From SHLQ01 sp964610745 (GTDB lineage: Bacteria > Actinomycetota > Acidimicrobiia > Acidimicrobiales > SHLQ01), in the NCBI GenBank assembly GCA_964610745.1, contig CAZSYL010000011.1, positions 15,096 through 79,095 of the forward strand: a DNA stretch of 64,000 nt, in the 5' to 3' direction. Below the pieces are notes generated by a model. The model had not been told where the DNA came from. It saw nothing but the letters and a program-made list of their open reading frames with translations, and ran no database searches. This document shows, piece after piece, positions 41,358 to 50,698 of the stretch. The number at the start of each line of letters is the position of its first letter. Position 1 is the first letter of the stretch. Position numbers and translations under genes: made by a program.

Positions 41358-43214
41358 TTACTCGCTCAGCGTGGGGAGCTGTTCGTTCTCGATGCCTGCG
41401 AGGTCGATGTGGTCATCCTTGGAGGTTGCCGAATCACTGCCATCGCGGACATCGATTTCGTCGCCACCGTAGTACCCGCCGTAGTAGTAGTAATCGGCCG
41501 AATGACGGGCGTTCACGTCGGTAATCGCTACACCGAGCACATGTGCTCGGCGACGGTCCAGCATCTCGGCGGCGCGATCAGCCCCATGTGTGGTCGTCTT
41601 GCCCGCTCGAACGACCAACACGACATCGTCGGCGAGATCGAGCAGATCGACGGCATCATTGGTCGCCAGCAGTGGTGCGGTATCAATGACTACGACATCG
41701 TAGAGAGGCTTGGCGTTCGCAATCACGGACCGTTGAGCGGCGATGATCTCGGTGGGGAGTGACTTACCGTCGGGAACGACATTTGAGATTAACGAAACGC
41801 CGTCGATCGAGGTAGGGGTCACCGACTGAGGCTCGTACTCAACCAAGGCCATCTGGTGCAGCTTTGGTTTGCGAAAGTCGCAGTTGATGAGCAGTACGCT
41901 CTGGCCGGACTCGGCCAGCATTGCCCCAAGGTTTGCCACCGTCGTCGTCTTGCCTTCCGATGGCCCCGGTGAGGTGACGAGAACGACCTGACCAGCGGTC
42001 CGGCGACTCCGTCGGGCGTACCCCAGAGCCGATGCGAGTGAGCGATATTGTTCAGCGAATCGACTCCGCGGTTCCCGCTGGGACACGATCTCGTGTTCGG
42101 GCTGCTGGGAACGGCCGATCGTCGGGACTTCGGCAATGACCGGCAGGTCGAGGAGCTCCTCGATTTGGCGCTTGGAACGAACTCGGTTGTCGAGGCGGTT
42201 CAAGATGATGGCGATCAGTACGCCGCTGAGCAATCCGAGCAGGGCTCCAAAGCCAATCCGCGGCAGCACCCCAGACGGCAGTTGACTACTCACCGCAGCG
42301 AGGGCTCCGGTTTCACTGGTGCCCTCCGTGTCGGAACCGAAGAGAACAGCAATGTTCTCGCCGACGGTGGCGTCTTCGACATGTTGATCGAATCGTGATT
42401 GGGAGATCACCACAGCATTGCCCTCTGCACGTTGGAGCGTTTCGATCGGGACGATCGGGACGCCGTCGGAACGGGCGTCGAGTAGTTCTGCATTGGCGTG
42501 AATCCGGGCGCTCAGGAACTGCTGTTCATCCTGGGACAGTAGTGCGACCGCCGATTCATCCTCAGCAGCGGTGGCGGCGGCTAGCTCGGTTCGAACGGTT
42601 GCTAGATTCGTCTCCGCTTCGGCAAGCCGGAGCTCAGCGTTTGCAACCGAGTCCGCTGCCAACTGTTCTGCGTCGGCCTCGAGGTAGGCAAGGAACTGAA
42701 TGGCAAATTCGTCGGCGAGCGATTCCGCCTGACCCGGCGTCTCCGCAACCGTCACAATGTCGAGCGTTTCACTGTCCGAGCGGATAACGGCGCGCACCTG
42801 TGTCGAAGCGGTGGTCGAGCTCACACCGAGCGACTCAGCTACCGAGTCTGGCACCTCTCCAATGGTCACTCGTTTGGCGAGGGTGTTGAGATTTCTGACA
42901 CCAAGCACCGCCTGGGTGGAAGGCACGGAACTGTCGAGGACGAGCACATGTCGGGCCTCGTAATGGTCGACCGCAACCGGAGCACTTGCGGCATCGGTGG
43001 CAGCGACAGCCGACACCCAGCCGAGAAGACTGCCGACAATCACGAGCACAGCGAGGAGGCGCCAGCGACGCGCAATGGTGCGCACCGGACCCAGCGGATC
43101 CTCGAGAAGCCCGCCGCGCGAAGACATACCAAAAGGAGGATGCATTCCTTCATGCCCTAGCGGGGCGTGCGAGGATTCTTCTACATGCTCCTCACGAACC
43201 TGACGATTTTCCAT
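41358..43214 (-). CDS. Polysaccharide co-polymerase with BY-kinase domain (Wzz/CpsD-like)
   Basis: A 618-residue protein. Transmembrane helix 1 (about 52-71) and helix 2 (about 319-338) bound a coiled-coil-rich Wzz domain. The cytoplasmic kinase has Walker A SPGPSEGKTTT (415-425), Walker A' LLINCDFRKPKLH and Walker B VVVIDTAPLL, then a tyrosine cluster DYYYYGGYYGG at the C-terminus that is likely autophosphorylated. It controls polymer length and export. ATG at 43214 (MENRQVREEHVE) is chosen, with AGAAGG upstream; an internal ATG at 43145 is possible. It is divergent from a glycosyltransferase gene. Confidence 0.88.
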   Translation of the reverse strand: MENRQVREEHVEESSHAPLGHEGMHPPFGMSSRGGLLEDPLGPVRTIARRWRLLAVLVIVGSLLGWVSAVAATDAASAPVAVDHYEARHVLVLDSSVPSTQAVLGVRNLNTLAKRVTIGEVPDSVAESLGVSSTTASTQVRAVIRSDSETLDIVTVAETPGQAESLADEFAIQFLAYLEADAEQLAADSVANAELRLAEAETNLATVRTELAAATAAEDESAVALLSQDEQQFLSARIHANAELLDARSDGVPIVPIETLQRAEGNAVVISQSRFDQHVEDATVGENIAVLFGSDTEGTSETGALAAVSSQLPSGVLPRIGFGALLGLLSGVLIAIILNRLDNRVRSKRQIEELLDLPVIAEVPTIGRSQQPEHEIVSQREPRSRFAEQYRSLASALGYARRSRRTAGQVVLVTSPGPSEGKTTTVANLGAMLAESGQSVLLINCDFRKPKLHQMALVEYEPQSVTPTSIDGVSLISNVVPDGKSLPTEIIAAQRSVIANAKPLYDVVVIDTAPLLATNDAVDLLDLADDVVLVVRAGKTTTHGADRAAEMLDRRRAHVLGVAITDVNARHSADYYYYGGYYGGDEIDVRDGSDSATSKDDHIDLAGIENEQLPTLSE

Positions 43215-43319
43215 GTGTAGTAATGCACCTTCTGTCGGCAGCGCAAGTTGTCTCCAGCGTCGCGCTCTGACATCAATCGGCCGCAATGTCCGACTCGTGA
43301 GCCAAAAGGACGAGTTGGT

Positions 43320-44462
43320 ATGAGTCTTTTTGCCCACGCTGCAGGTCGCGAAACCTCCGGCAACTCTCCGCTCAGGGTCGTTCACCTGGTGAAGGGGCTT
43401 GGCCCAGGCGGTGCTGAGCGTTTGGTGCTCACGCAGATCGAGACCAGCTCGGGGGAAATCGACTACTGCGTCGTCCGCCTCATCGGGTCAAAGAACCATC
43501 TGGTCGAGGCGATCGAACGCTCCGGTGCTTCAACAGAAACAATCGGTGAGAGTCTCGTCTGGCCTCTGCGCTTGCGGAGGCTTCTTCGACAAATTCAACC
43601 CGATGTCATTCACGTCCACTCCCCCGTTCTTGCGGCGGCCGTCAGAGTTCTGGCAAAGCTCGGACAGATAGACGCAAAGATCGTCACGACCGAGCACAAC
43701 CGGTGGCCGAGGCACCATGTCGCAACCCGTCTCGCGAACCGCCTCACCGCACCGGTCGACGATGTTCGGTTCGCCGTCTCGAACGATGTCCTCGACACGA
43801 TGGATGCGCGCCTTCAGGAGTCGACCATGGTGCTCGATCACGGGGTTCCGCTCAGCCGCCTGCAGCAACATCGCTTCGACCGCGATCGTTATCGTGACGA
43901 GTTTGCTATCGATCCTCAGACCTTCGTTGTTGGCATCGTCGCGAACTTTCGACCTGAAAAGGCGTACGACGTCTTTCTCGAAGCTGCTATCGAGGCATTG
44001 CGTCAAAATCCAAAGATGCACTTCCTCGTCATTGGTCAGGGTCCTGGTGAAGTGGACTTTCGAACCGCGGTCTCGGCCGCGTACCTCGACCGTGATATCT
44101 CCGTTCTCGGTTACCGCGAGGACGCCGTGGCGGCGATGTCTTCATTCGATGTCTTCACACTGACTTCCAGACACGAAGGCAAACCCGTATCGATCATGGA
44201 GGCGATGGCTCTCGGACTTCCCATCGTCTCAACCCGCGCTGGGGGCATCCCGGAAGCGGTCACCGATGGGGTCAACGGGCTGCTCGTCGATATCGGAGAT
44301 GCCGCCGGCTTGGCTGCTGGCTGGGTCAAGCTCAGTGAGGATCAAGCGCTTCGAACGTCGATGGCCGAAGCATCGCTAGCAGGGTCGTCCAAGTTCGATG
44401 CATCTCGCTCGACGAGGTTGATCGAGTCGGCATACCAGGGCGCCTCCGGAACGACGACCTGA
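43320..44462 (+). CDS. Glycosyltransferase family 4
   Basis: A 380-residue GT-B enzyme. It starts with VVHLVKGLGPGGAERLVL, has the DVIHVHSPV segment, VGIVANFRPEKAYDVFLEA, and the donor-site HEGKPVSIMEAMALGLPIVST with GGIPEAV and GLLV. AAAAGGA precedes the ATG by about 9 nt, which fixes the start. It is divergent from the Wzz/BY-kinase gene, and its last 121 bp overlap a convergent GT4 gene. The donor sugar is unknown. Confidence 0.88.
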   Translation: MSLFAHAAGRETSGNSPLRVVHLVKGLGPGGAERLVLTQIETSSGEIDYCVVRLIGSKNHLVEAIERSGASTETIGESLVWPLRLRRLLRQIQPDVIHVHSPVLAAAVRVLAKLGQIDAKIVTTEHNRWPRHHVATRLANRLTAPVDDVRFAVSNDVLDTMDARLQESTMVLDHGVPLSRLQQHRFDRDRYRDEFAIDPQTFVVGIVANFRPEKAYDVFLEAAIEALRQNPKMHFLVIGQGPGEVDFRTAVSAAYLDRDISVLGYREDAVAAMSSFDVFTLTSRHEGKPVSIMEAMALGLPIVSTRAGGIPEAVTDGVNGLLVDIGDAAGLAAGWVKLSEDQALRTSMAEASLAGSSKFDASRSTRLIESAYQGASGTTT

Positions 44463-45631
44463 GCGGGCACCGGCAGGCCCTTCTCTCGCAACAGCATCTC
44501 GTAGACCGAGAGCGTCGTGTCGATGACCTGCCGTTGATCGAATTCGGCAATTGCTTTGGTTCGGCCAGCACGGCCCATCTGGGTTCGAAGGGCCGGTGAG
44601 GTAACGAGGCGTTCTAGCGCCAAGGCCAGATGATGAGGTCGGTGAGCGCGCACGAGAAGACCTGTCTTTTGATGTTCGACCACCTGTCGACAACCACGGA
44701 TATTGCTCGCGACGACGGGGACGCCCATAGCGCTGGCTTCCATCGCTGCTCGGGGAAACCCTTCGCGATGTGATGGCAGCGCGAAGACGTCGAACGCGGA
44801 CATCACCGTGGCAATGTCGCTTCGCTGACCGAGAAAGTGCACCCCGCAGTTCTGTCGCATTTTCTCGATACTTGATGGGTCGACTCCGTCGGCGTGACCC
44901 GACTCGGCCGGCCCACAAACAACAAACGCCACTTGATCGGACGAGAAGCGCCGACGCAGAATTTTGATCGCGTCGAAGAACTCGCCGTACCCCTTCTCCC
45001 AGACCAGGCGCCCGACGATGCCGACCACGACGGTCGGAAACGGAATGCCGAGTTGAATTCGCAGGCATCTCGCTGCTCGTGCTCGGGAAGGGTTTGGGGC
45101 GAAGGTATCAAGGTCGATGCCATTGCCGAGTAGGTGAATTCGTTGCTCATCTATTCCGAGCCAACGCAGGGTCTCCACATCTTCGATGTTCTGAACTAAC
45201 TCAGCGTCGCTGTGCGCAGCAGCGAATCGCTCAGCACCGTAGACGGCGGCTCGACGAACGAAGCCGTCGTCCTTCTGGGCGTACAACCCGTGCACGGTGT
45301 TGAGCACGACCGGGATCCGACTCCACCTTCCGACCACTCGGCCAAGAACGCCAGGCTTTGGGTTGTGGGTATGCAAGATGTCTGGCTGGAGTCGGATGAG
45401 CAACTCCCGCAGCTCAGCAATAGAGCGAAGGTCCGATGCGAGATCGACACTGCGGGTGAACGACTCGAGCCGATGGTGAGCAATGCCACGGGACACGAGG
45501 TTCTCGACGTGATCGCCTGGCGCCGATGCTGTCACGACCTCGTATCCTGCCGACGCGAACGCCTCGAGCTGGGGCCCGAGCAACCAGTCGAGGCTCACCG
45601 GTGTCGTCGTCAGATGCAGAAGACGGGTCAT
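44342..45631 (-). CDS. Glycosyltransferase family 4
   Basis: A 429-residue GT-B enzyme with LLHLTTTPVSLDWLLGPQ, ILHTHNPKPGVLGR, HGLYAQKDD, VGIVGRLVWEKGYGEFF and the donor motif SHREGFPRAAMEASAMGVPVV. The core resembles WbpH/PglA-type galactosyl or N-acetylgalactosaminyl transferases in general layout. The last 40 residues (VVPEAPWYADSINLVERD onwards) are not part of the conserved fold and are antisense to the conserved end of the convergent GT4 gene. It overlaps the deacetylase gene by ATGA. Confidence 0.88.
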   Translation of the reverse strand: MTRLLHLTTTPVSLDWLLGPQLEAFASAGYEVVTASAPGDHVENLVSRGIAHHRLESFTRSVDLASDLRSIAELRELLIRLQPDILHTHNPKPGVLGRVVGRWSRIPVVLNTVHGLYAQKDDGFVRRAAVYGAERFAAAHSDAELVQNIEDVETLRWLGIDEQRIHLLGNGIDLDTFAPNPSRARAARCLRIQLGIPFPTVVVGIVGRLVWEKGYGEFFDAIKILRRRFSSDQVAFVVCGPAESGHADGVDPSSIEKMRQNCGVHFLGQRSDIATVMSAFDVFALPSHREGFPRAAMEASAMGVPVVASNIRGCRQVVEHQKTGLLVRAHRPHHLALALERLVTSPALRTQMGRAGRTKAIAEFDQRQVIDTTLSVYEMLLREKGLPVPAQVVVPEAPWYADSINLVERDASNLDDPASDASAIDVRSA

Positions 45632-46506
45632 GAGTTCTTTCCTCGGTAGCGGACCAGATTGACGACACGGCGCACGTCATCTTCGACACGCATCCCACCC
45701 TCGACTTTGCGGACGAACCCGTCCCAGCCATCGGCGTTCTGAATCGGTGAGCGGTTCAGACGAAAGGGATCGGTATGACCAACGCGGTTGGCACGGGTGC
45801 CCGCCACTGCAGCGCTGAGGTAGCGCTGCCGGACCAACTCGTCGACCGCTGGGCTTGGGGAAAGCGCCTTCGGGTAGGCGAAATGGAGTGGCGTCACTCC
45901 AAGTTCGTCCTCGATCCTTCGATCGCATGTGTCGAGTTCCTGCGTTGCCTCCAATGGGTTGCAACGATCGAGCAGAACATGGTGGTGGGTATGGGAGCCG
46001 ATGGCCACCAGGCCCGTTGAGAGGCAGTCGGCAAGACCTGCCCAGGAAATTGGGGTGCCCCCGAGGCTGTACGCATCACCGGAGTCCACGTTTGCCGTCG
46101 ACAGGTACAGGGTTGCTGGTACGTCGAACTCGACCAAGATCGGTAGAACAATGTCGGCAAAGTCGGCGGTTCCATCGTCAAAGGTCAGGACGATCGGTAG
46201 GTCCGCCGCGTCACTATCCGGCCTCGCCGAACGCAGGGCAGCCAGGCCCTCGTCCAGAGTGCCAACGCGAGCAGCCACATGCTCGATCTGCCTACGGAAG
46301 TCGGCCGTGACCAGGTCGACTGGACTGACCGTGCGTCCACCCACTCGGTGGTATGCGAGAACAACCATGCCAGCAACAGATGGAGTGATGACATCAACAG
46401 CGAACGCAATCCGCTTGGCGATACTTCTCACATCCAGCCCAAAGCCGTGTTCACTCCTTCCGGCGACACGCTCACCTATGAAATCTGCTCTGGCCACGCC
46501 CGCCAA
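45628..46506 (-). CDS. Polysaccharide deacetylase (NodB/CE4)
   Basis: A 292-residue protein with VLAYHRVGG, the catalytic LTFDDGTADF (motif 1), SHTHHHVLLDR (metal-binding motif 2) and FAYPKALSPSPAV (motif 3). Deacetylases of this type remove N- or O-acetyl groups from polymers or lipid-linked sugars. No clear signal peptide is present, so cytoplasmic action on a lipid-linked intermediate is possible. It is the first gene of a pair with the GT4 enzyme (ATGA overlap). Confidence 0.88.
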   Translation of the reverse strand: MAGVARADFIGERVAGRSEHGFGLDVRSIAKRIAFAVDVITPSVAGMVVLAYHRVGGRTVSPVDLVTADFRRQIEHVAARVGTLDEGLAALRSARPDSDAADLPIVLTFDDGTADFADIVLPILVEFDVPATLYLSTANVDSGDAYSLGGTPISWAGLADCLSTGLVAIGSHTHHHVLLDRCNPLEATQELDTCDRRIEDELGVTPLHFAYPKALSPSPAVDELVRQRYLSAAVAGTRANRVGHTDPFRLNRSPIQNADGWDGFVRKVEGGMRVEDDVRRVVNLVRYRGKNS

Positions 46507-46574
46507 TCGGCAAATCTGTGCAAAAAGTGAGTCGTTTGGCCTAGTTTTTGACGCTCCTCCTCTAGTCTGCCGCT

Positions 46575-47543
46575 GTGGCCACCGACCAGTTCAACTTCCG
46601 CGAGGCCACGTCCGACGACCTCGATGCGATCCTCGATGTTTGTTCTGTGGCACTCGGTTGGACCGACCCGACCTTTGACCGAGCGTTGTTCACCTGGAAA
46701 CACCTGGACAACGCGTTTGGAAGGTCCCTGCTGCTCGTCGCCGAAGACGACGACGGCATCGCGGCAGTTCGCCCTTTCATGCGCTGGCATTTCCATGACT
46801 CCTCCGGCGAAACCGTCGCGGCCGCCCGAGCGGTCGATACAGCCACCCACCCACGGGCCCATCGCATGGGACTGTTCCGGTCGCTCACGGTGGAGGGTTT
46901 AACCAGACTGACCGAGTCCGGCACGGCCTTCATCTTCAACACACCCAACGAGCAGAGCCTCTCGGGGTATTTGAAGATGGGCTGGGTCGATGCGGGCAAC
47001 GTCGAGTTTGGCTACCGCATTGCCTCGCCGATCTCATCGCCACTTTCGCTCACTCGACTCGCAAGAGCCAGAACCAAGGCGGAGAAACGCTCGATCCCGA
47101 CGCCGGAACTTGGCATCTCGATCGAGGATGGCTTGGCATTGCTCGATCCGGACGAGCCGTGTCCACGACCCGGCATTTCTCGATCTCTCAACACCGCACA
47201 CACGCTTCGTACCCTCCGGTGGCGTTATGGCTCGGCACCTATGGAGTACCGCTTTCTGCCCGGACCCGACAAGAGTGGCTTGATTGTTCGCCTACGCCGA
47301 CGAGGCGCTGCCCGGGAGCTGGTGGTTGCAGAACGTATCGGCGACCTCAGCAATGAAAAGGCGGGTCGTTCCATACGAAATGTCATGCGCCGCGTTCGCG
47401 CCGATCATGCGGTTGGCTTTGGCGGACTCGGCGGAACAGTCGCCACCGACCGACCCGGGCCAAGGCTCGCGATTCGGGCGATTGAGCGCTCGCCGACGCG
47501 ATCGGACATCAGCTTCCAAGTCGGCGACATCGAGGTGTTCTAA
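46575..47543 (+). CDS. GNAT-like N-acyltransferase
   Basis: A 322-residue protein starting with NFREATSDDLDAILDVC, with a HPRAHRMGLFRSLTVEGL segment that fits the acetyl-CoA-binding motif, FIFNTPNEQSLSGYLKMGW, and a C-terminal half of less clear fold (possibly a second GNAT or FemX-like domain). It may acylate an amino sugar. The GTG start is used. Its stop codon is the first base region of a large palindrome. Confidence 0.7.
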   Translation: MATDQFNFREATSDDLDAILDVCSVALGWTDPTFDRALFTWKHLDNAFGRSLLLVAEDDDGIAAVRPFMRWHFHDSSGETVAAARAVDTATHPRAHRMGLFRSLTVEGLTRLTESGTAFIFNTPNEQSLSGYLKMGWVDAGNVEFGYRIASPISSPLSLTRLARARTKAEKRSIPTPELGISIEDGLALLDPDEPCPRPGISRSLNTAHTLRTLRWRYGSAPMEYRFLPGPDKSGLIVRLRRRGAARELVVAERIGDLSNEKAGRSIRNVMRRVRADHAVGFGGLGGTVATDRPGPRLAIRAIERSPTRSDISFQVGDIEVF

Positions 47544-47598
47544 CCAAAATTTGTAGGTCGAAGCGCGCTAGGCGCGCTCGGACATTACAAATTTGGTT
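47542..47598. terminator. Large two-tier palindrome between polysaccharide genes
   Basis: Outer arms AACCAAAATTTGTA and TACAAATTTGGTT pair over 13 bp with one bulged A. The inner part, AGCGCGC-TAG-GCGCGCT, pairs perfectly over 7 bp, and GTC/GAC can join them. The whole forms a hairpin of about 57 nt starting at the GNAT stop codon. A strong terminator is the simplest reading; a small mobile palindrome is an alternative. Confidence 0.65.
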
Positions 47599-47646
47599 AG
47601 TGAGCTGTTTGGCTTAATAGTTCCAACGGCCCACCGATGGAGGGAC

Positions 47647-48873
47647 GTGCACGGTGTTTCTCCCTTAGCGACCCTCCCCTCGATTGGCGAGCGGCGACCT
47701 CTGCGGATCCTCTTCGTGTCCTCGACGACCGGTGGTGGCTCGGGACGAAGCCAGCGTGAACTCAACCGGCTCGTAGGACAGCTGGGGGCAGAAACCATGA
47801 TGTTGGTGGACAACGCCCGGGGATCTACGCTCACGCGGTTCCTGCACGAGCAACTCTGGGATGCCTCGGTTCGCTTTGCAGACACCCCGGTAATCGGCGA
47901 GTCCGCGACTTGGCTACGATCGATTCCCGGCCGTCGGCCAAGTCCGCTCGAATCCCCCGCCGACGTGGCTGGAGACGAACATTCCGAGCAGAGCGTCTTG
48001 CTCTCGCCCGCTCCAGAAAACGCTCTTCCAGATATTGCGATCACCTTCCGTCCCGACATCGTCGTTGGATCGAGCATTGCTCGAACGACCTGGCGGACGA
48101 TTCAGGAAACGTGCGAGTCACTTCACATTCCAACCGCGCTGTACATGCGAGAAGAGACCGCCCTCGGGCACCTCTTTCCGAGACCAGGACACGATTTCCG
48201 CCGCGATGACCTAGTGCTCGCGAACAGCCGCACTCTCGTCGATGCGGCGAAGGAATATCAGACCGAAGCGCACTTCGTGCCATCGGTGGTCGATTTGGAA
48301 GCCGCAAAGGTGCAGTCGACCCGAGAACGGATCGTCTTGGTCAACCCTCGACAGGCCCACGGTGTCGAGATCATCGAGGAGCTAGCTCCACACTTCCGGA
48401 CCATCCCGTTCGTCCTGCAGGAATCATGGCCGCTCACGACCAAAGAACGTCACATGGTCGACTCGATCCTCGCTCGACACCCAAATGTCTCGTTCCGGCC
48501 TCGAACAGCTTCACCTGCCGAGGTGTTTCATGATGCTGCCGTCGTCCTTGTCCCTCATCTGATCGACAACCGTCCCAGGACAATTCTCGAGGCGCTGAGC
48601 AACGGCATCCCGGTCGTCGCTAACGATCTACCCGGTCTCGTCGAATCTGTCGGACCTGGAGGGATCATCGTCTCTCGTCCAAGCTCTTGGTTCGACGCCA
48701 TCAACAAACTCTGGCAGGACCCGGTCACCTACCGGCGCTACCAGAGCGCTGCCCTCCGGTACGCCAACCGCAAGGAAGTGCAGCCTCACAACATCGCCTA
48801 CTCCTTCCTCACACATGTCCACGCGGCCATCGCCGAGCGGCGCAACCGGCCGATCAATCTGAATCAGCAATGA
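47647..48873 (+). CDS. Glycosyltransferase family 4
   Basis: A protein of about 408 residues with LRILFVSSTTGGGSGRSQREL, later RIVLVNPRQAHGVEIIEEL, SFRPRTASPAEVFHDAAVVLVPHLIDNRPRTILEALSNGIPVVAND, here seen as separate conserved blocks, and a C-terminal GGIIVSRPSSWFDA. The GTG at 47647 is chosen because GGAGGG lies just upstream; the frame stays open to a TTG at 47593 within the palindrome. It is translationally coupled to the next GT2 gene by ATGA. Confidence 0.8.
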   Translation: MHGVSPLATLPSIGERRPLRILFVSSTTGGGSGRSQRELNRLVGQLGAETMMLVDNARGSTLTRFLHEQLWDASVRFADTPVIGESATWLRSIPGRRPSPLESPADVAGDEHSEQSVLLSPAPENALPDIAITFRPDIVVGSSIARTTWRTIQETCESLHIPTALYMREETALGHLFPRPGHDFRRDDLVLANSRTLVDAAKEYQTEAHFVPSVVDLEAAKVQSTRERIVLVNPRQAHGVEIIEELAPHFRTIPFVLQESWPLTTKERHMVDSILARHPNVSFRPRTASPAEVFHDAAVVLVPHLIDNRPRTILEALSNGIPVVANDLPGLVESVGPGGIIVSRPSSWFDAINKLWQDPVTYRRYQSAALRYANRKEVQPHNIAYSFLTHVHAAIAERRNRPINLNQQ

Positions 48874-49733
48874 GCCGGCCACTTTCGGTTGTCATCGCCG
48901 CAAAGAACTCCTCGGACACGCTCGGCGAACAACTTCGGGCTCTCGTGTCCCAACCATGGCCTCATGGCGGTGAGATCATCGTCGTAGACAACGGCTCGAG
49001 CGACAAGACCGCGGAGCTCGCGACGTCCTTCGACAGCTCCGACCGTCCAGTGCTCGTGCTGCCGTGTGCAGAAGTTGCGGGCGCGGGCTATGCGCGAAAC
49101 CGCGGAGTCGAGGCAGCGGCATTCGATCGGATTGGATTCTGCGACGCCGATGACGTTGTTGGGGATCGGTGGATTTCCACGTTGGGGAACGCACTCGATT
49201 CGGCCGACGTCGTCGGTGGATTCCTCGACCTCGACCGTCTGAACACCAGAGCTGCTGCCCAGTCCCGGGGCGACTGGAACATGTCAGGACTTCCGCTGCT
49301 CGGCGGCTCAGTACCAGTTCTCAGTTCATGCAACCTTGGCATCTCGAGACCGCTGTTCGAATCGGTCGGCGGTTTCGACACCAACTATCTGCGTTCTCAA
49401 GACGCCGAGCTCTCGGTTCGAATCCACGAGTCGGGTGCGGAAGCGGCCTACGCCGAAGACATGGTCGTCCACTACCGGATGCGCAACTCGCCCCGAGACG
49501 TTTTCGACCAGGCCTACAACTGGGGACGCAACGAACCGTTTATCCTCCGCCAAATCAGCGAGAACAGTCCTGAGTTGAGCCCGATTGCAATGGTCCGCTC
49601 ATGGTCGTGGCTGGTGAGGTCACTCCCGCTGCTGGCCTCTGATGCCGGGCGATTCCGATACGCATATGTCCTCGGAAAGCGCGCAGGATTTGTGCGTGGC
49701 ATGCTCGACCTCCGGTTGGGAAATGCATCGTGA
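48870..49733 (+). CDS. Glycosyltransferase family 2
   Basis: A 287-residue GT-A enzyme: LSVVIAAKNSSDTLGEQL, IIVVDNGSSDKTAELA, GYARNRGVEAA, FCDADDVV (DxD-type motif) and GFDTNYLRSQDAELSVRI. It lacks membrane helices. It is paralogous in layout to the gene that follows. Start at the ATG overlapping the previous stop; the frame is open further upstream but that part is antisense to nothing conserved and lies in the preceding gene. Confidence 0.85.
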   Translation: MSRPLSVVIAAKNSSDTLGEQLRALVSQPWPHGGEIIVVDNGSSDKTAELATSFDSSDRPVLVLPCAEVAGAGYARNRGVEAAAFDRIGFCDADDVVGDRWISTLGNALDSADVVGGFLDLDRLNTRAAAQSRGDWNMSGLPLLGGSVPVLSSCNLGISRPLFESVGGFDTNYLRSQDAELSVRIHESGAEAAYAEDMVVHYRMRNSPRDVFDQAYNWGRNEPFILRQISENSPELSPIAMVRSWSWLVRSLPLLASDAGRFRYAYVLGKRAGFVRGMLDLRLGNAS

Positions 49734-50575
49734 TATCGGTCGTGATTCCTTGCTACAACGTCGAAGCAACACTCGCTGATCAGGTCGATCGACTGCTCCC
49801 CCAGGTGATCGAGAGAGATGCCGAACTTGTGCTCGTCGACAACAACTCGAACGACGAGACGCCTCGGCTGCTCGAACGGCTTTCTCGATCTGAGCATGTC
49901 GTAGTGAACGCAGCGACCGAGCGCCAAGGCGCTGCCTATGCACGCAATGTTGGAGTCGAAATCGCGAGTGGTGATCTGCTGTTGTTCTGCGATGCGGATG
50001 ATCTCGTCGACGAGGGGTGGGTCGCCACGATGGCCGATGCCCTGAAAGACAGCGCCGTCGTCACCGGGCAGCTCGAGACGGCTTCGCTCAACACCGAAGT
50101 GCAACGAGGCGGCCGGGGCCACAGCACAGACCTGTCGACCTTCTACGGACTGTTCCCATTGGTGCACGGGGGCAACATGGCCACCACCCGCGAAGCGTGG
50201 AAGGCCATTGGGCCGCTCGACGAATCCATGCGTTCAGGTGAGGACATCGAATGGTCTTTGCGTGCCTACGTGGCCGGGTTCGATATTGCCAAACTCCAGG
50301 ACGCCGTCATTCACTATCGCTACCGGTCGTCCGCACGAGATTTGTGGAAGCAGGGCCTCTCGTACGGGACGTTTCGACCAGAGATCGCACGCCGAGCGCA
50401 CGCTTTGCTCGGCGATCGTGTGAGCCGTCTGGCGGGCGTCAAGTCGTGGGCGTGGTTGCTGTTGCATGCGCCGTCGATCCTCTCTGCCGAGCGTCGGGCA
50501 CAGCTTGCGTGGGTGGCGGGAAATCGACTTGGACACGTACGCGGCAGTTTTCGCTCTCGTTTCATGCTGTTGTAG
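49730..50575 (+). CDS. Glycosyltransferase family 2
   Basis: A 281-residue GT-A enzyme with ISVVIPCYNVEATLADQV, LVLVDNNSNDETPRLLE, AYARNVGVEIASGDLLLFCDADDLVDEGW and a downstream SGEDIEWSLRAY motif. GTG overlaps the stop of the preceding gene (GTGA). The two adjacent GT2 genes share length and motif spacing, so they may be an old tandem duplication with changed acceptors. Confidence 0.85.
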   Translation: MISVVIPCYNVEATLADQVDRLLPQVIERDAELVLVDNNSNDETPRLLERLSRSEHVVVNAATERQGAAYARNVGVEIASGDLLLFCDADDLVDEGWVATMADALKDSAVVTGQLETASLNTEVQRGGRGHSTDLSTFYGLFPLVHGGNMATTREAWKAIGPLDESMRSGEDIEWSLRAYVAGFDIAKLQDAVIHYRYRSSARDLWKQGLSYGTFRPEIARRAHALLGDRVSRLAGVKSWAWLLLHAPSILSAERRAQLAWVAGNRLGHVRGSFRSRFMLL

Positions 50576-50698
50576 CCCGAATCAGCGCCAAATCCCTTGC
50601 CTCTATGGGTCAAAAGACTCAGGCCGGTGCCGATAGGTGATCGTTGGTGAGCAGCCGTTGTTCCCAAACGATCAGACAAGAAAATGGGAGTCCAACAG

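Noticed and set aside
38645..43214. Complete RiPP or exosortase cluster
   Set aside because: No precursor peptide, B1/C cyclase, peptidase, ABC exporter or exosortase was found near the PqqD-HprK gene.
47542..47598. Integron attC site
   Set aside because: The ends do not fit RYYYAAC/GTTRRRY, and no integrase or cassette array is present.
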